64,000 nucleotides of DNA from Clostridium cylindrosporum DSM 605 (GCF_001047375.1 NZ_LFVU01000002.1:97210-161209); one strand, 5' to 3'. Shown: positions 8,671 to 17,783, counted from the first letter of the stretch. The notes: generated by a model from the sequence alone, not told the origin. Program-made: numbers and translations.

Positions 8671-9996
8671 TTAATTTTCACCACATTTATTTTTATGATA
8701 GTTATATACATAAAATGGTATTCCAACTAACATTAAAATGAAGCCCCACATAACTATCTCAGCGCCTGATCCATATATAGTCCATATAGTATAAACAAAT
8801 GCTAATAATGGAACAATTGCTTTCTTTATAAATATCTTAATATCAAACTTTTCCTTACCATTAAACATTAAGAACATTTCTGCAGCAGCTGTTAATAGGT
8901 AAATAGGTAAAAATGATAATGTTGCTAGTATAGTTATAAACGTAAAGGCTGCAACCATACTCTTTTGATAATTCATAACAAGTAGTATGTTTACAAGAAC
9001 TGATCCAATAATTAATGAGTTAGTAGGAGTATTATACTTTGAATGTAGCTTCCCGAAAAACTTAGGGAATACTCCATCTTCTCCTGCAGCAAAGGCTACA
9101 CGAGCTGTAGATAATAACCAACCCATTGTTGTTCCTAAAATACATATAACAATTGCTATTGTAAGAGGTTTTCCAATGGAGCTACCAAGTGTTAATGATA
9201 ATATATCTGTAAATGGTGCTGTACTCTTTGCTAGCTGATCGTTTGGCATTGCCCCAATACTTACAACACTGATTAACATATAAATCACAGCTGTTATAAT
9301 AATACCGTAAATTGTACTTTTTCTTACATTTTTCTCTGGGTTTTTAATTTCTCCTGCTGTTACGGCAGCGCTTTCTAAACCAACAAATGCCCATAATGTT
9401 GAAGTAGCTGCAAGTGGAATTGTACTTAATCCCTTACCAGCTGGCATTAATGGTGTAAAGTTACTTGAGTCAAAACTAAAGAATGCTATAATAACAAATA
9501 GTCCAAAGAAACAAATTTTAAATGCAGTAGCAAATGCCTGGAACTTTCCTGCTTGCTTTACATTTACAATGTTAATAATAGTAAAAATCCATAATACCGC
9601 ACTTGAATAAATTATTGAATATAATGGGTTATTTAATGCTGGTATTAATGCAGCGCTATAACTTGTAAGCGCAACTACTATAGCAGCATTTCCAATCCAA
9701 GAACCATTCCAATAAAGCCATGCACATAAGAATCCTGTAAAGTCCCCAAATGCTACTTTAGTATACTGATATGCACCACCTGTTTGTGGATACTTTGAAC
9801 CTAAATTAGCAAATGAAATTGCTATAAGTATTGAACCCCCTGCTGTAAGAACCCAAGCAATTAATGTAGCAAGTGGTCCTGATAATTGTGCCAGTGTAGC
9901 TGGAAGCATAAATACACCTGAGCCTATCATGTTTCCACACACAAGCATCGTAGCTACGAATAAACTAATCTCTTTTTTTAATCCTTTGCTTTCCAT
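8671..9996 (-). CDS. APC-family amino-acid permease, probably lysine
   Basis: A 441-residue integral membrane protein with about twelve helices. The unwound first helix carries the APC signature 'GNMIGSGVFMLPATLA', and helix 6 has 'TLWAFVGLESAAVTAGEIKNPEK', as in AdiC/CadB/ArcD-type basic amino-acid/polyamine antiporters. A lysine riboswitch lies directly upstream on the same strand and ends in a terminator, so expression should fall when lysine is high; this argues for uptake of lysine or a precursor rather than acid-resistance exchange. The ATG at 9996 follows AGGAGAGGAAT. It is a one-gene unit. Confidence 0.9.
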   Translation of the reverse strand: MESKGLKKEISLFVATMLVCGNMIGSGVFMLPATLAQLSGPLATLIAWVLTAGGSILIAISFANLGSKYPQTGGAYQYTKVAFGDFTGFLCAWLYWNGSWIGNAAIVVALTSYSAALIPALNNPLYSIIYSSAVLWIFTIINIVNVKQAGKFQAFATAFKICFFGLFVIIAFFSFDSSNFTPLMPAGKGLSTIPLAATSTLWAFVGLESAAVTAGEIKNPEKNVRKSTIYGIIITAVIYMLISVVSIGAMPNDQLAKSTAPFTDILSLTLGSSIGKPLTIAIVICILGTTMGWLLSTARVAFAAGEDGVFPKFFGKLHSKYNTPTNSLIIGSVLVNILLVMNYQKSMVAAFTFITILATLSFLPIYLLTAAAEMFLMFNGKEKFDIKIFIKKAIVPLLAFVYTIWTIYGSGAEIVMWGFILMLVGIPFYVYNYHKNKCGEN

Positions 9997-10025
9997 ATTC
10001 CTCTCCTATTTTTAGGTAAAAAAAT

Positions 10026-10051
10026 AAGCTCAAAGCTAAAACTTTGGGCTT
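10026..10051 (-). terminator. Expression-platform terminator of the lysine riboswitch
   Basis: Ten-base stem AAGCCCAAAG/CTTTGAGCTT with one mismatch, then ATTTTTTT on the minus strand, between the lysine aptamer and the permease start. Confidence 0.8.
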
Positions 10052-10073
10052 GCATTATTAAAATTACAAACAC

Positions 10074-10241
10074 AAAGATAGCTCTCCACAATACTATTGT
10101 GACAGTCTTGCACATATTATGTACAAAACCAGCATATTCCCTTAAAGCGTTAGAAATATACTTCGGCAATAATCCCTTTCATATTGAGTCATCGTGCTTA
10201 CCTTATCAATACTACTCTTAATTACTGCTACCTCTATCTTA
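10074..10241 (-). promoter_or_regulatory. Lysine riboswitch (L box)
   Basis: The minus strand shows the L-box blocks in order: AAGATAGAGGTAGCAG, an AGTA internal-loop segment, TGAAAGGGATTATTGCCGAAG, GCTGGTTTTG with GCAAGACTGTCACAATA, and GTGGAGAGCTATCTT. The 5' AAGATAG and 3' CTATCTT form helix P1. Spacing of about 168 bases is normal for the class. It controls the APC permease through the terminator at 10026-10051. Confidence 0.95.
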
Positions 10242-10380
10242 CCTAGATATTTAAAATTATTTCTATGTAATTGTAATCAAATTCATACATTCTGTCAATT
10301 TTTTTTATATTTATACATAAAAACACAAAAAAATATTCTATTTGAGTTAATATACCCCATAAACTTTAGTAATCTTTGTA

Positions 10381-10830
10381 TTAACTATGTATATTTAGTA
10401 TTTTTCTACATAGATTAATTAGACTCTCTTCAAATTTAACATTATCTTCCTTTTGCCTTTTTTTAGGTCCCTTAACTCTTCCTCCCGCATCTCTTATTTT
10501 TTTAGATATATGCCTACTATATAAAAGCTGATCTATGTTTAAACTATCATATATAAGTCCGTTTTGATTAATAGGAAATCCACTCTTAGACAAAACCATT
10601 GCGGCAAGTCCATAATCCTGTGTAACTACAACATCTCCTTTATTTACTTTGTTTACAAGGGCAAAATCCACTGAGTCTAAACCCTTTGATATGACTATAG
10701 TCTCTACACCTTCTCTATGAAACGTATGTGAAGTATCACACATTATAATAACTTCTAAATTAAACATTTTTCCTACTTTTATTGATATGTCAACTACAGG
10801 ACATCCGTCTGCATCTATTAATATCTTCAT
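10381..10830 (-). CDS. YaiI/YqxD family (DUF188) protein
   Basis: The 149-residue protein opens 'MKILIDADGCPVVD' and contains 'VVTQDYGLAAMVLSKSG' and a C-terminal 'RDAGGRVKGPKKRQKED', all typical of the DUF188 family, a PIN-like fold with conserved acidic residues suggesting a nuclease or RNA-binding role. The ATG at 10830 has AAAGGAG upstream; the longer frame to 10863 would overlap the SDR gene. It follows the SDR stop by 14 bases, so the two genes probably share a transcript. The cellular function is not known. Confidence 0.88.
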   Translation of the reverse strand: MKILIDADGCPVVDISIKVGKMFNLEVIIMCDTSHTFHREGVETIVISKGLDSVDFALVNKVNKGDVVVTQDYGLAAMVLSKSGFPINQNGLIYDSLNIDQLLYSRHISKKIRDAGGRVKGPKKRQKEDNVKFEESLINLCRKILNIHS

Positions 10831-10844
10831 ATTTTCTCCTTTAT

Positions 10845-11633
10845 CTAGTCTAGTAGCTTCCATCCTTTAACTGCAATTTTATAATAAATAAACTTCGGAG
10901 TAAATCTTGAAGCTACACACATAATTTTATTTCCAAACCCTGGGATAACAATAACCTTTAATTGCTTTTCTATCTTGCCTAGTGACGTACTAACTACTTC
11001 TTTTGGTGTCATCCATCTAACTACACCTTTATTCTTAAGTTTATCTTCATCCATTTTTAGTTTTTCGTGAAAATCAGTTCTTGTAAATCCAGGGCATAGA
11101 GCCTGAACCTTTATATTATAATCAGCAAGTTCCAATGCTAATGATTGAGAAAAGCTTGTCAAAAATCCCTTTGTAGCACAGTACATACCTGAAGTCGGAA
11201 ATGAATTAAAGGAAGCTATCGAGCTAACGTTAATTATATATCCTTTTTTTCTCTTCTTCATCCCCTGAGAAATAACATGACAAAGCTTAACTGAAGCTAA
11301 AATATGTACATTAATCATCTCTTCTTGATTTTCATATTTATCCCTTGTAAATGTATCCGCTGCACCGTGTCCTGCATTATTTACTAAAAACTCAATATTA
11401 TCTTTTTCCTTAAGAAATTCTATAAATGAATCTAATTCTTTTTTATTTGATAGATCTAAAACCTTTACTTCTACTTTTACATTAAACTCTTTCTCTATAT
11501 CAATAGACACCTGATTTAACAACTTATCACGCCTACCAACTATTATTAAATTATATCCTTTTTCAGCAAGCCTTCTACTAAATTCTTTCCCTATACCACT
11601 GGTAGCTCCAGTTATAACTGCTACTTTATCCAT
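10845..11633 (-). CDS. SDR-family NAD(P)-dependent oxidoreductase
   Basis: A 262-residue Rossmann-fold short-chain dehydrogenase. The cofactor motif is TGATSGIGKEF near residue 8, followed by 'VGRR' typical of NADP preference, 'NNAGHG' at about 90, the catalytic Ser in 'IINVSSIAS' and the Tyr/Lys pair in 'YCATKG'. The C-terminal 'ALCPGFTRTDFH' is the usual substrate loop. It belongs to the DltE/YqjQ-like branch acting on unknown carbonyl or alcohol substrates. The ATG is preceded by AGGGGGAAG. It is upstream of the DUF188 gene and divergent from the cotJ operon. Confidence 0.9.
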   Translation of the reverse strand: MDKVAVITGATSGIGKEFSRRLAEKGYNLIIVGRRDKLLNQVSIDIEKEFNVKVEVKVLDLSNKKELDSFIEFLKEKDNIEFLVNNAGHGAADTFTRDKYENQEEMINVHILASVKLCHVISQGMKKRKKGYIINVSSIASFNSFPTSGMYCATKGFLTSFSQSLALELADYNIKVQALCPGFTRTDFHEKLKMDEDKLKNKGVVRWMTPKEVVSTSLGKIEKQLKVIVIPGFGNKIMCVASRFTPKFIYYKIAVKGWKLLD

Positions 11634-11783
11634 AATACTTCCCCCTAAAGTAAGAATCTCACACTATTATTCCATTTTAATAATTTCCGATTAGTATACC
11701 ATAAATTGTATACTAATTCTATTTAAACTAATATTGATTCCTATTCCATGTTTACAAAAAATTATAAATTACCCTTTACATAA

Positions 11784-11814
11784 GTATCACAAATATATTT
11801 AATTTACATAGTAT
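11784..11814 (+). promoter_or_regulatory. Candidate SigE-type sporulation promoter of cotJABC
   Basis: CATAGTAT at 11807-11814 matches six of eight positions of the mother-cell sigma-E -10 (CATACAAT), with GTATCAC about 16 bases upstream as a weak -35. A start near 11821 would give a short leader to the cotJA ribosome site. Inferred from position and the known sigma-E control of cotJ in bacilli. Confidence 0.35.
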
Positions 11815-11852
11815 ATATAGAGATAACATTTAAAGAAAGGGAGATAATTCTT

Positions 11853-12026
11853 ATGTACCAAGACAAGCACAAAGACCATAAGTGTTTTTGCATTAAAGAA
11901 TACGCTGAAGCATATGTATTGCCTCAAGTTTACGAAAATTTATTTTCAGTAGAAAATGCCTTTAAAAAAGGAACCATATTTATGGATCTTTATAGGCCAT
12001 ATCATCAAAAAGAAAGCATACATTAA
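11853..12026 (+). CDS. cotJA: Spore coat-associated protein CotJA
   Basis: A 57-residue protein with the short CotJA core: 'YVLPQVYENLFSVENAFKKG' followed by 'TIFMDLYRPY'. It lies first in cotJA-cotJB-cotJC, which settles the assignment. The ATG is preceded by AAAGGGAG. CotJ proteins are made in the mother cell and built into the inner spore coat, with CotJA and CotJC known to interact in Bacillus. There are two Cys residues near the N-terminus (CFC) that could serve cross-linking. The gap to cotJB is 20 bases. Confidence 0.9.
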   Translation: MYQDKHKDHKCFCIKEYAEAYVLPQVYENLFSVENAFKKGTIFMDLYRPYHQKESIH

Positions 12027-12046
12027 TTTTTAATGAGGTGATTTAT

Positions 12047-12298
12047 ATGCATGGAAATAGTTTGTTAGATGCTATAAGAAAATATCAATTTTATGCTGTA
12101 GAGCTTAACTTATTCCTTGATAATTTTCCACATGATGAAAAAGCTACAAGGGATTATGAACTTGTTTCTCATAGATTGAATTGCTTAATAAATAAGTATG
12201 AACATGAATATGGACCGCTTACAAACTTTGGTTCATCATTCAAAAATAATCCTGAGAAATGGGTAAACCAACCATGGCCATGGGAAAGTTATAAGTAG
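12047..12298 (+). CDS. cotJB: Spore coat protein CotJB
   Basis: An 83-residue protein rich in aromatic and acidic residues: 'YQFYAVELNLFLDNFPHDEKA' (residues 11-31 region) and the C-terminal 'NNPEKWVNQPWPWE' are CotJB hallmarks. ATG at 12047 is chosen because GAGGTG lies six bases before it; the in-frame GTG at 12038 is part of that ribosome site. It is the middle gene of the spore-coat operon and is probably needed with CotJA for CotJC assembly. Confidence 0.92.
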   Translation: MHGNSLLDAIRKYQFYAVELNLFLDNFPHDEKATRDYELVSHRLNCLINKYEHEYGPLTNFGSSFKNNPEKWVNQPWPWESYK

Positions 12299-12310
12299 GA
12301 GGATAGTAGT

Positions 12311-12883
12311 ATGTGGTATTATGTTAAAACTTTAGAATATCCAGTAAATCTTAAAAACTCAAAGGACCTTAGAATGGCAAAGTATCTTATTACTCAATAT
12401 GGAGGTCCAGATGGTGAGCTAAGTGCGGCTCTTAGGTATTTAAATCAGCGTTTCTCAATGCCAACTAATAAATCTAAGGCACTTCTTACTGACATTGGTA
12501 CAGAAGAAATGGCCCATGTTGAAGTTATTGGAACAATGGTTCACCAACTTATGGCTAATGCATCATTAAAAGAAATAAATGAAGCTGGACTTGCTGGACA
12601 TTATGCTGACCATGGAAGAGGACTATTCTATACTGATGCTACTGGTAACCCTTGGACAGCAACCTATATACAGACTAAAGGTGAAGCAATTGCAGACCTT
12701 ACTGAGGATATGGCTGCAGAACAAAAAGCTCGTGTAACCTATGAATGGTTAATAAACTTAACAGATGATCCAGCTATTAAAGATATATTAAAGTTTTTAA
12801 GAGAAAGAGAAGTTGTACACTTCCAAAGATTCGGAGAAGCATTAAATGATGTTCAGGAAAAAATGAAGGATTATAAATCGTAA
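12311..12883 (+). CDS. cotJC: CotJC, manganese-catalase-like spore coat protein
   Basis: The 190-residue protein belongs to the manganese catalase family. Ferritin-like helices carry possible dimetal ligands in 'GPDGELSAALRYLNQRF', 'GTEEMAHVEVIGTMVHQL' and, near the C-terminus, 'EREVVHFQRFGEAL', each supplying Glu and His residues in the expected order. CotJC is shorter than stand-alone catalases and is a coat component that may protect the spore or germinating cell from peroxide. The ATG at 12311 follows AGGAGGATAGT. Last gene of the operon, with a strong terminator after it. Confidence 0.94.
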   Translation: MWYYVKTLEYPVNLKNSKDLRMAKYLITQYGGPDGELSAALRYLNQRFSMPTNKSKALLTDIGTEEMAHVEVIGTMVHQLMANASLKEINEAGLAGHYADHGRGLFYTDATGNPWTATYIQTKGEAIADLTEDMAAEQKARVTYEWLINLTDDPAIKDILKFLREREVVHFQRFGEALNDVQEKMKDYKS

Positions 12884-12890
12884 AAATAAA

Positions 12891-12915
12891 AGAAGGCTTA
12901 AATATTTAAGCCTTC
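12891..12915. terminator. Bidirectional terminator between cotJC and the DUF815 gene
   Basis: AGAAGGCTTAAATA pairs with TTTAAGCCTTCT; T-rich runs follow on both strands, so it serves both convergent genes. Confidence 0.85.
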
Positions 12916-12926
12916 TTTTTATTTTC

Positions 12927-14105
12927 TTAAAGAGTATTTAGGGACATTATGAATTGCTTTGCAATTCTACCTGAACGCCCTGTATTTAAGGCTGCCCATT
13001 GTAGCGCTTTTTCTTTTAGTATATCCTCTTGTATATCAATACCCTTAATTTTTGCAAGTTCCATTACTATATTAAGGTATTCTACCTGACTTGCAGAAGT
13101 GTAAGTTAATGTTATACCGAATCTTTCTGATAATGAATACTTTTCTTGTCTAGTGTCTGATACATGTATGTCTTCACCTTGTCTATCATTCCATGTTTCA
13201 CGAATAAGATGACGTCTGTTTGAAGTTGCATATATTAGTATATTTTTTGGCTTAACTTCAACTCCACCTTCTATTAATGCCTTCATATTTTTGTATTCAG
13301 ACTCAAATTCCTCAAATGATAGGTCATCAAGGAATAAAATAAACTTAACTCCTCTATTTCCTATAACTGATAATATATTATTAAGATCCATAAAATCTGA
13401 TTTATTAAGTTCTAATACTCTAAGACCACTACTACTATACTTATTTAGTAGTGCCTTTATTGATGATGATTTACCTGTGCCACTATCACCAAATAATAAT
13501 ACATTATTAGCATCATTGCCCTTTAAGAATTCCTCTGTATTTTTAACCAATATACTTCTTTGTCTTTCATAACCTATTAGTTCATCAAATGTTATTGGGT
13601 CACATTTATCAATTCCAATTAATCCAACTTCACGACTCCATTTAAATGCCTTATATCTATTCATAAGGCCTGCTCCATTTTTATAGAATAATTCTAATAA
13701 TTGGTCTAATATATCCTCTGGCTTTTCATTATTATTCATTATACTAAGGATTTTTTCTTCCTTGCTATTACCTTTATCCTCCATATTGCAAAACTCCATG
13801 TGGGTATTAAATAAGTATACTATTTTTTCGATATCCTTAAGTGCTATATTATATATAGCACTTTCTACATTTTTACCCTTATGTTCTGCCATTAGTGTAA
13901 GTGGATTTTCATCATTAGAGATTAAATAACATATGTAAGACTTTAATATGTTACCCTCTAAAGAAAGTCTATAGCCCTCTCTAAGTAATTCTGATAAAGT
14001 CTTGTTATAAACTTCTTGCTTATACTCCTTTTTTAGTTCTATTAAGTTTTGTATAATACTACTATTATTAAAACTATCAAATAAAATAAACTGCTCCATA
14101 AACAT
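12927..14105 (-). CDS. DUF815-family AAA-type ATPase
   Basis: A 392-residue protein. The N-terminal half is helical and specific to the family; the C-terminal half is an ATPase with Walker A 'LLFGDSGTGKSSS' (about 203-215), Walker B 'FILFLDDLSFEE' and the DUF815 signature 'YATSNRRHLIRETW' then 'LSERFGITLTYT'. The short C-terminal helical lid ends 'RSGRIAKQFI'. Two in-frame ATGs (14105, 14099) follow AAAGGGGA; the second has the better spacing. It is transcribed alone. Its substrate is unknown; adjacency to spore-coat genes is not evidence of a shared role. Confidence 0.85.
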   Translation of the reverse strand: MFMEQFILFDSFNNSSIIQNLIELKKEYKQEVYNKTLSELLREGYRLSLEGNILKSYICYLISNDENPLTLMAEHKGKNVESAIYNIALKDIEKIVYLFNTHMEFCNMEDKGNSKEEKILSIMNNNEKPEDILDQLLELFYKNGAGLMNRYKAFKWSREVGLIGIDKCDPITFDELIGYERQRSILVKNTEEFLKGNDANNVLLFGDSGTGKSSSIKALLNKYSSSGLRVLELNKSDFMDLNNILSVIGNRGVKFILFLDDLSFEEFESEYKNMKALIEGGVEVKPKNILIYATSNRRHLIRETWNDRQGEDIHVSDTRQEKYSLSERFGITLTYTSASQVEYLNIVMELAKIKGIDIQEDILKEKALQWAALNTGRSGRIAKQFIMSLNTL

Positions 14106-14257
14106 ATTCCCCTTTACTTTTTCATAAATTGATTAAATTTAACTTTATACAACATTCTATATTAATTTAATTGTACTCCTTAAAATTATATAATATCAAG
14201 ATAATTTAAAATAAAACATCTATATGTATATAATATCTACCATAACTAGTACAAAAT

Positions 14258-14291
14258 CAAAAGGAACTCCACACTATGGGAGTTCCTTTTG
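14258..14291 (-). terminator. Terminator of the thiSFGH-tenI operon
   Basis: CAAAAGGAACTCC pairs with GGAGTTCCTTTTG around a short loop. The stem overlaps the last codons and the stop of the tenI-like gene. Only a modest T-run (ATTTTG) follows. Confidence 0.65.
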
Positions 14292-14873
14292 ATTATTATC
14301 AAGTAATTTATCGATTAAATCTTTAACATTATTACTTTGCATTATTTCACTCATGATTCCTATTCCATTTGCCCCAGCATCATAAACTTCTCTAAAGTTG
14401 TACCTTGTAATTCCTCCTAAAGCTATAACCTTAGTATCTACCCTATGTGCTATTTCTCTTATAAATTCTACTCCCTTACCTTCTACTCCCTTTTTACACT
14501 TAGTTGCATATACATTTGATGCAAGTATATAACTTGCTCCTTTTTTATTTGCAATTATTGCTTCTTCAAGGGTGTGAACAGAAACTCCAACTATAAAGTT
14601 ATTAGTTAACTTATAATTAAGAAAATCATTAAATGTAAGATGTATACCAAATGCTCCAACCTTTTTAGCACATTCAATATTCGAATTTATTATTATTTTA
14701 GTTTCTTCACTAATTGTATGTTTTATTTTATAATATAGCTTTTCTAAATTACATGTAGAAAGATCCTTCTCTCTTAATATAATCCTTTTAACACCAGAGT
14801 CTGAAGCTTGTTTCAAAACCTCTATGTATCTTTTTTCACTAACTAAATGTCTATTTGTAATTAGGTATATCAT
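14274..14873 (-). CDS. tenI: ThiE/TenI-like protein, probable thiazole tautomerase
   Basis: The 199-residue TIM barrel resembles ThiE ('RIILREKDLS', 'GVSVHTLEEA', 'VIALGGITRYNFRE') but departs at key positions: the 'INDR...DGVHIGQ' block of true ThiE is replaced by 'INSNIECAKKVGAFGIHLTF', losing the Asp/Arg that hold pyrophosphate. It sits last in thiS-thiF-thiG-thiH, start codon touching the thiH stop. Context and missing residues fit TenI, which aromatises the thiazole carboxylate made by ThiG, but a residual ThiE activity cannot be excluded by eye. The first-operon ThiE is complete. Confidence 0.78.
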   Translation of the reverse strand: MIYLITNRHLVSEKRYIEVLKQASDSGVKRIILREKDLSTCNLEKLYYKIKHTISEETKIIINSNIECAKKVGAFGIHLTFNDFLNYKLTNNFIVGVSVHTLEEAIIANKKGASYILASNVYATKCKKGVEGKGVEFIREIAHRVDTKVIALGGITRYNFREVYDAGANGIGIMSEIMQSNNVKDLIDKLLDNNQKELP

Positions 14874-15977
14874 TTATATTCTTTCCCAATCCTTAAAAAT
14901 TGGTTGATATCCAAGTTTTTTAATCATAGCCTTTATCTCTTCAGCGCTTCTATTATCTTCAATTTCAAACTGCTCTTCTCCAGCATCCTCTAGAGTATTT
15001 CCTCCAACTTTTGTGCTGACTCCTGCACTAAGTTTTCTTACACCAAGTGGAATTAAACTATCTCTAAATCCCTTTCTCTCCCTAGTTGATATATTTATAT
15101 CTGCAGTAGGATTAAATATCTTAAAAGCTAGAAGCATTTGCACAAAATTTCTATCATTTACCTCATTAATATCATCGAAATCTCCTTCACATGGTCTTAT
15201 CCTTGGAAGGGCATAACTGATGCCTACATCTCTATACTTTCTTGAAATATATTCCCCATGTAATGCTGTAAAAAAGGCATCTTTTCTAAAATCACTAAGA
15301 CCAAGGAGTGCTCCAAGACCTATATTTCTCATTCCAGACTTTGCCCCCCTTTCAGGTGCATCAAGTCTAAATTTAAAATCCTTTTTAGGCCCACTTATAT
15401 GAACCTTATCATATACCTTTTCATCATATGTTTCCTGATATATAGTCAAACTATCTACTCCCGAATCAATTAGCTCGCTATATTCCTCCTCTGTCATTGC
15501 ATATACCTCTATAGCAATTGATGGAAACATGTTTTTAAGTACATTTACACAGTCTTTAATATATGAAATAGGTGTATGGTATTTGCTTTCTCCTGTTAAA
15601 ATTAATATATGTTTAAATCCTTTTTTACTTATATGTTTACCTTCACTTGCTACTTCTTCTAATGTAAGTTTTTTTCTATGTATATTATTTTCTGCATTAT
15701 AACCACAATATGCACATTTATTAACACAGTAATTTGCTAAATACATTGGAGTATACAAAAGCACACTTCTGCCAAAATGATTTAAAGTCAAATCATATGA
15801 CTTTTGTGCCATTTCTTCTAGTAATTCCTGTGCTTTAGGTGATAATAAATTAAGTAAATCTTCATAACTTAAATTACTTTCATTTATACTTTTTCTCACA
15901 TCTTCAGTTGTAACTTTTTTAAAGTAATCCTCAAAATCAAATTTTTTAAACATTTCTATTGTTTCATAAAAACTCAT
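14874..15977 (-). CDS. thiH: 2-iminoacetate synthase ThiH
   Basis: Radical SAM enzyme that cleaves tyrosine to give dehydroglycine for the thiazole ring; this is the anaerobic route, as opposed to the oxygen-dependent ThiO. The iron-sulfur motif is C-x3-C-x2-C in 'NYCVNKCAYCGYN' near residue 85, after the conserved 'FGRSVLLYTPMYLANYC' lead-in. Further ThiH blocks are 'LILTGES', 'EVYAMTEEEY', 'YQETYD' and 'GLGALLGLSDFRKD'. Length 367 matches the family. It starts at ATG 15977 with GGGAG upstream, seven bases from the thiG stop. Confidence 0.95.
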   Translation of the reverse strand: MSFYETIEMFKKFDFEDYFKKVTTEDVRKSINESNLSYEDLLNLLSPKAQELLEEMAQKSYDLTLNHFGRSVLLYTPMYLANYCVNKCAYCGYNAENNIHRKKLTLEEVASEGKHISKKGFKHILILTGESKYHTPISYIKDCVNVLKNMFPSIAIEVYAMTEEEYSELIDSGVDSLTIYQETYDEKVYDKVHISGPKKDFKFRLDAPERGAKSGMRNIGLGALLGLSDFRKDAFFTALHGEYISRKYRDVGISYALPRIRPCEGDFDDINEVNDRNFVQMLLAFKIFNPTADINISTRERKGFRDSLIPLGVRKLSAGVSTKVGGNTLEDAGEEQFEIEDNRSAEEIKAMIKKLGYQPIFKDWERI

Positions 15978-15983
15978 TTCTAC

Positions 15984-16754
15984 TTATCTCCCATCTAAAA
16001 ACCCTGTTAATGGGGATGAGGCATTAGCTTTATTACTTACTTCTCCGAATTTAGATAAATATCCGAGTCTCCCACCTTCAACTGCAAGCTTAAAGGCCTT
16101 TGCCATTTGAACTGGATTTTTTGATGTTGCAATAGCAGTATTAACTAAGCATGCAGCAGCTCCCATTTCCATTGCCTCCATAGCCTGTGAGGGTTTACCT
16201 ATTCCTGCATCTACTATTATTGGAGCATCTATTTCTTCTATCATCATTTTTATTAATTCCTTTGTCTCAAGTCCCCTATTACTTCCTATTGGAGACCCGA
16301 GTGGCATAACTGCTGCTGCACCTGCTTCAAGCATTCTTTTACCATAATAAATATCAGGACTCATATAAGGTAGAACCACAAAACCTTCCTTTGCTAAAAT
16401 TTCAGTAGCCTTTAATGTTTCATGATTATCCGGCATAAGGTATTTGTTATCAGAAATAACTTCTATCTTAATCCAGTTACCACATCCCATAGCCTTAGCG
16501 AGTCTAGCTATTCTTACCGCCTCATCTGCATTTCTTGCTCCTGATGTATTAGGAAGCAGTATGCTATCTTTACCTATATACTCTAGTGGGTTTTCATCTT
16601 TATTATCAAAATTTACCCTTCTTAATGCCATAGTAATTACCTGTGAACCACTTTCCTCTAATATATTAGGTATTAGACTATTAGATGAGTATTTACCTGT
16701 TCCTACAAATAGTCTTGATTTTAAAGTAACTCCCCCTATACTTAGCTTGTCCAT
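15984..16754 (-). CDS. thiG: Thiazole synthase ThiG
   Basis: Assembles thiazole phosphate from deoxyxylulose phosphate, dehydroglycine and ThiS-thiocarboxylate. The (beta/alpha)8 barrel shows '[13 protein letters not shown]', '[12 protein letters not shown]', the Schiff-base Lys in 'WIKIEVI', 'VLPYMSPD', '[16 protein letters not shown]' and '[20 protein letters not shown]'. Length is about 256. The ATG at 16754 with GAAAGAGAG just upstream is chosen over the ATG at 16772, which has no ribosome site. It lies between thiF and thiH. Confidence 0.95.
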   Translation of the reverse strand: MDKLSIGGVTLKSRLFVGTGKYSSNSLIPNILEESGSQVITMALRRVNFDNKDENPLEYIGKDSILLPNTSGARNADEAVRIARLAKAMGCGNWIKIEVISDNKYLMPDNHETLKATEILAKEGFVVLPYMSPDIYYGKRMLEAGAAAVMPLGSPIGSNRGLETKELIKMMIEEIDAPIIVDAGIGKPSQAMEAMEMGAAACLVNTAIATSKNPVQMAKAFKLAVEGGRLGYLSKFGEVSNKANASSPLTGFLDGR

Positions 16755-16780
16755 AATAACACTCTCTTTCATACTTAAAT

Positions 16781-17605
16781 TTATACATCTATTTCTTCAC
16801 ATAAAATTCTAACAACCATATTAACCATATGGTTAGCACAAATTGCAACTCTTGGGGCCATTAATCCTGAACCCTCCTTTGCTCCATTTACCCCATCGCC
16901 ACATAAGTAAAATTTACTGGTTATCTTTTTAGTTTGTATTAAGTTAGATGAATAATATCCAGCCATACCTGAAGATGCAATTAAATATGTATCCTTCATT
17001 TTAGTTAAAACTTCATTTGATAAAGTTGACTTACAAATAGGGCAATCAAAGGCTTCTAGAATAATATTACAATCATTAAAAACACTTTTAATATTGCTTT
17101 TATCTAAATACAGTTTATGTATAGTAATATTCATAAATGGATTAATCTTCTTTAAAATATCCCTAATTGCTTCTACCTTTAGTTTTCCTATATCATCAAT
17201 AAAATACTGTTGTCTATTTAGATTCGAAGGCTCCACTACATCATAATCACATATTACTATTTCCCCAACCCCCATTCTTGCTAGAGATATAGCTATATTT
17301 GAACCAAGACCCCCTGCCCCTGCAACACCAACTTTTGACTTTTTTAACTTCTCAAAAACTCCTGGAGTATGCCTTGCAATCATAAGATTTTCTAGTTCTT
17401 TTTCTGTTGGGATTTCACCCTTCTTTATTAGAGTAACTCTATCCGCTTCTTTTAAAGGAACATCTTCCTTTATTTGAAATCCATTGAGTACAATAACATC
17501 TGAATCTTTCTTGTACTTATTTCTTATCGAAAAAGCTGTGTCATTACTATCAGCTTCCACGTATAATTCATTTACCTTTATTTTAATTTTAGCCACCTCC
17601 AACAA
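16781..17605 (-). CDS. thiF: ThiS adenylyltransferase ThiF with N-terminal ThiS-like domain
   Basis: Activates the ThiS C-terminus with ATP. The E1-type nucleotide site is '[20 protein letters not shown]' near residue 92, followed by '[16 protein letters not shown]' and the Asp of 'EAFDCP'. A further Cys lies in 'FDCPICK'. The first 65 residues look like a beta-grasp ThiS/MoaD domain without a C-terminal GG, a fusion common in clostridial ThiF. The start is uncertain: TTG 17605 has TGAGG nine bases upstream, GTG 17596 overlaps a GGAGG, and an in-frame ATT at 17587 sits exactly eight bases past that GGAGG. The gene overlaps or abuts thiS. Confidence 0.9.
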   Translation of the reverse strand: MLEVAKIKIKVNELYVEADSNDTAFSIRNKYKKDSDVIVLNGFQIKEDVPLKEADRVTLIKKGEIPTEKELENLMIARHTPGVFEKLKKSKVGVAGAGGLGSNIAISLARMGVGEIVICDYDVVEPSNLNRQQYFIDDIGKLKVEAIRDILKKINPFMNITIHKLYLDKSNIKSVFNDCNIILEAFDCPICKSTLSNEVLTKMKDTYLIASSGMAGYYSSNLIQTKKITSKFYLCGDGVNGAKEGSGLMAPRVAICANHMVNMVVRILCEEIDV

Positions 17606-17783
17606 AACTCAATACCTCAATACTATCATTTTCCCTAAGTAAAAAAGTTCTATATTTATCAATAGGAACTATTTCAAGATTTACTTCTACAACAACCTTT
17701 TTTTCCTCTAGATTTAGCTCATTTAATAGCTCTTTAACCGTTACTTCTCTTTCAAAACTTAATTCTTTACCGTTTACCTTCAT
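17589..17783 (-). CDS. thiS: Sulfur-carrier protein ThiS
   Basis: A 64-residue beta-grasp protein: 'MKVNGKELSFEREVTVKELL' opens it (residues 1-20), 'VVVEVNLEIVP' lies in the middle and the C-terminus is 'LSFVGGG', giving the terminal Gly-Gly that is adenylated by ThiF and turned into a thiocarboxylate. One extra Gly follows the usual GG. The ATG follows GGGAGGGTAGAGA. First gene of the thiazole operon, downstream of a TPP riboswitch. Confidence 0.92.
   Translation of the reverse strand: MKVNGKELSFEREVTVKELLNELNLEEKKVVVEVNLEIVPIDKYRTFLLRENDSIEVLSFVGGG

Noticed and set aside
9978..10169. Open frame of 63 codons upstream of the permease
   Set aside because: It lies within the lysine riboswitch and its terminator; sequence constraint is explained by RNA structure.
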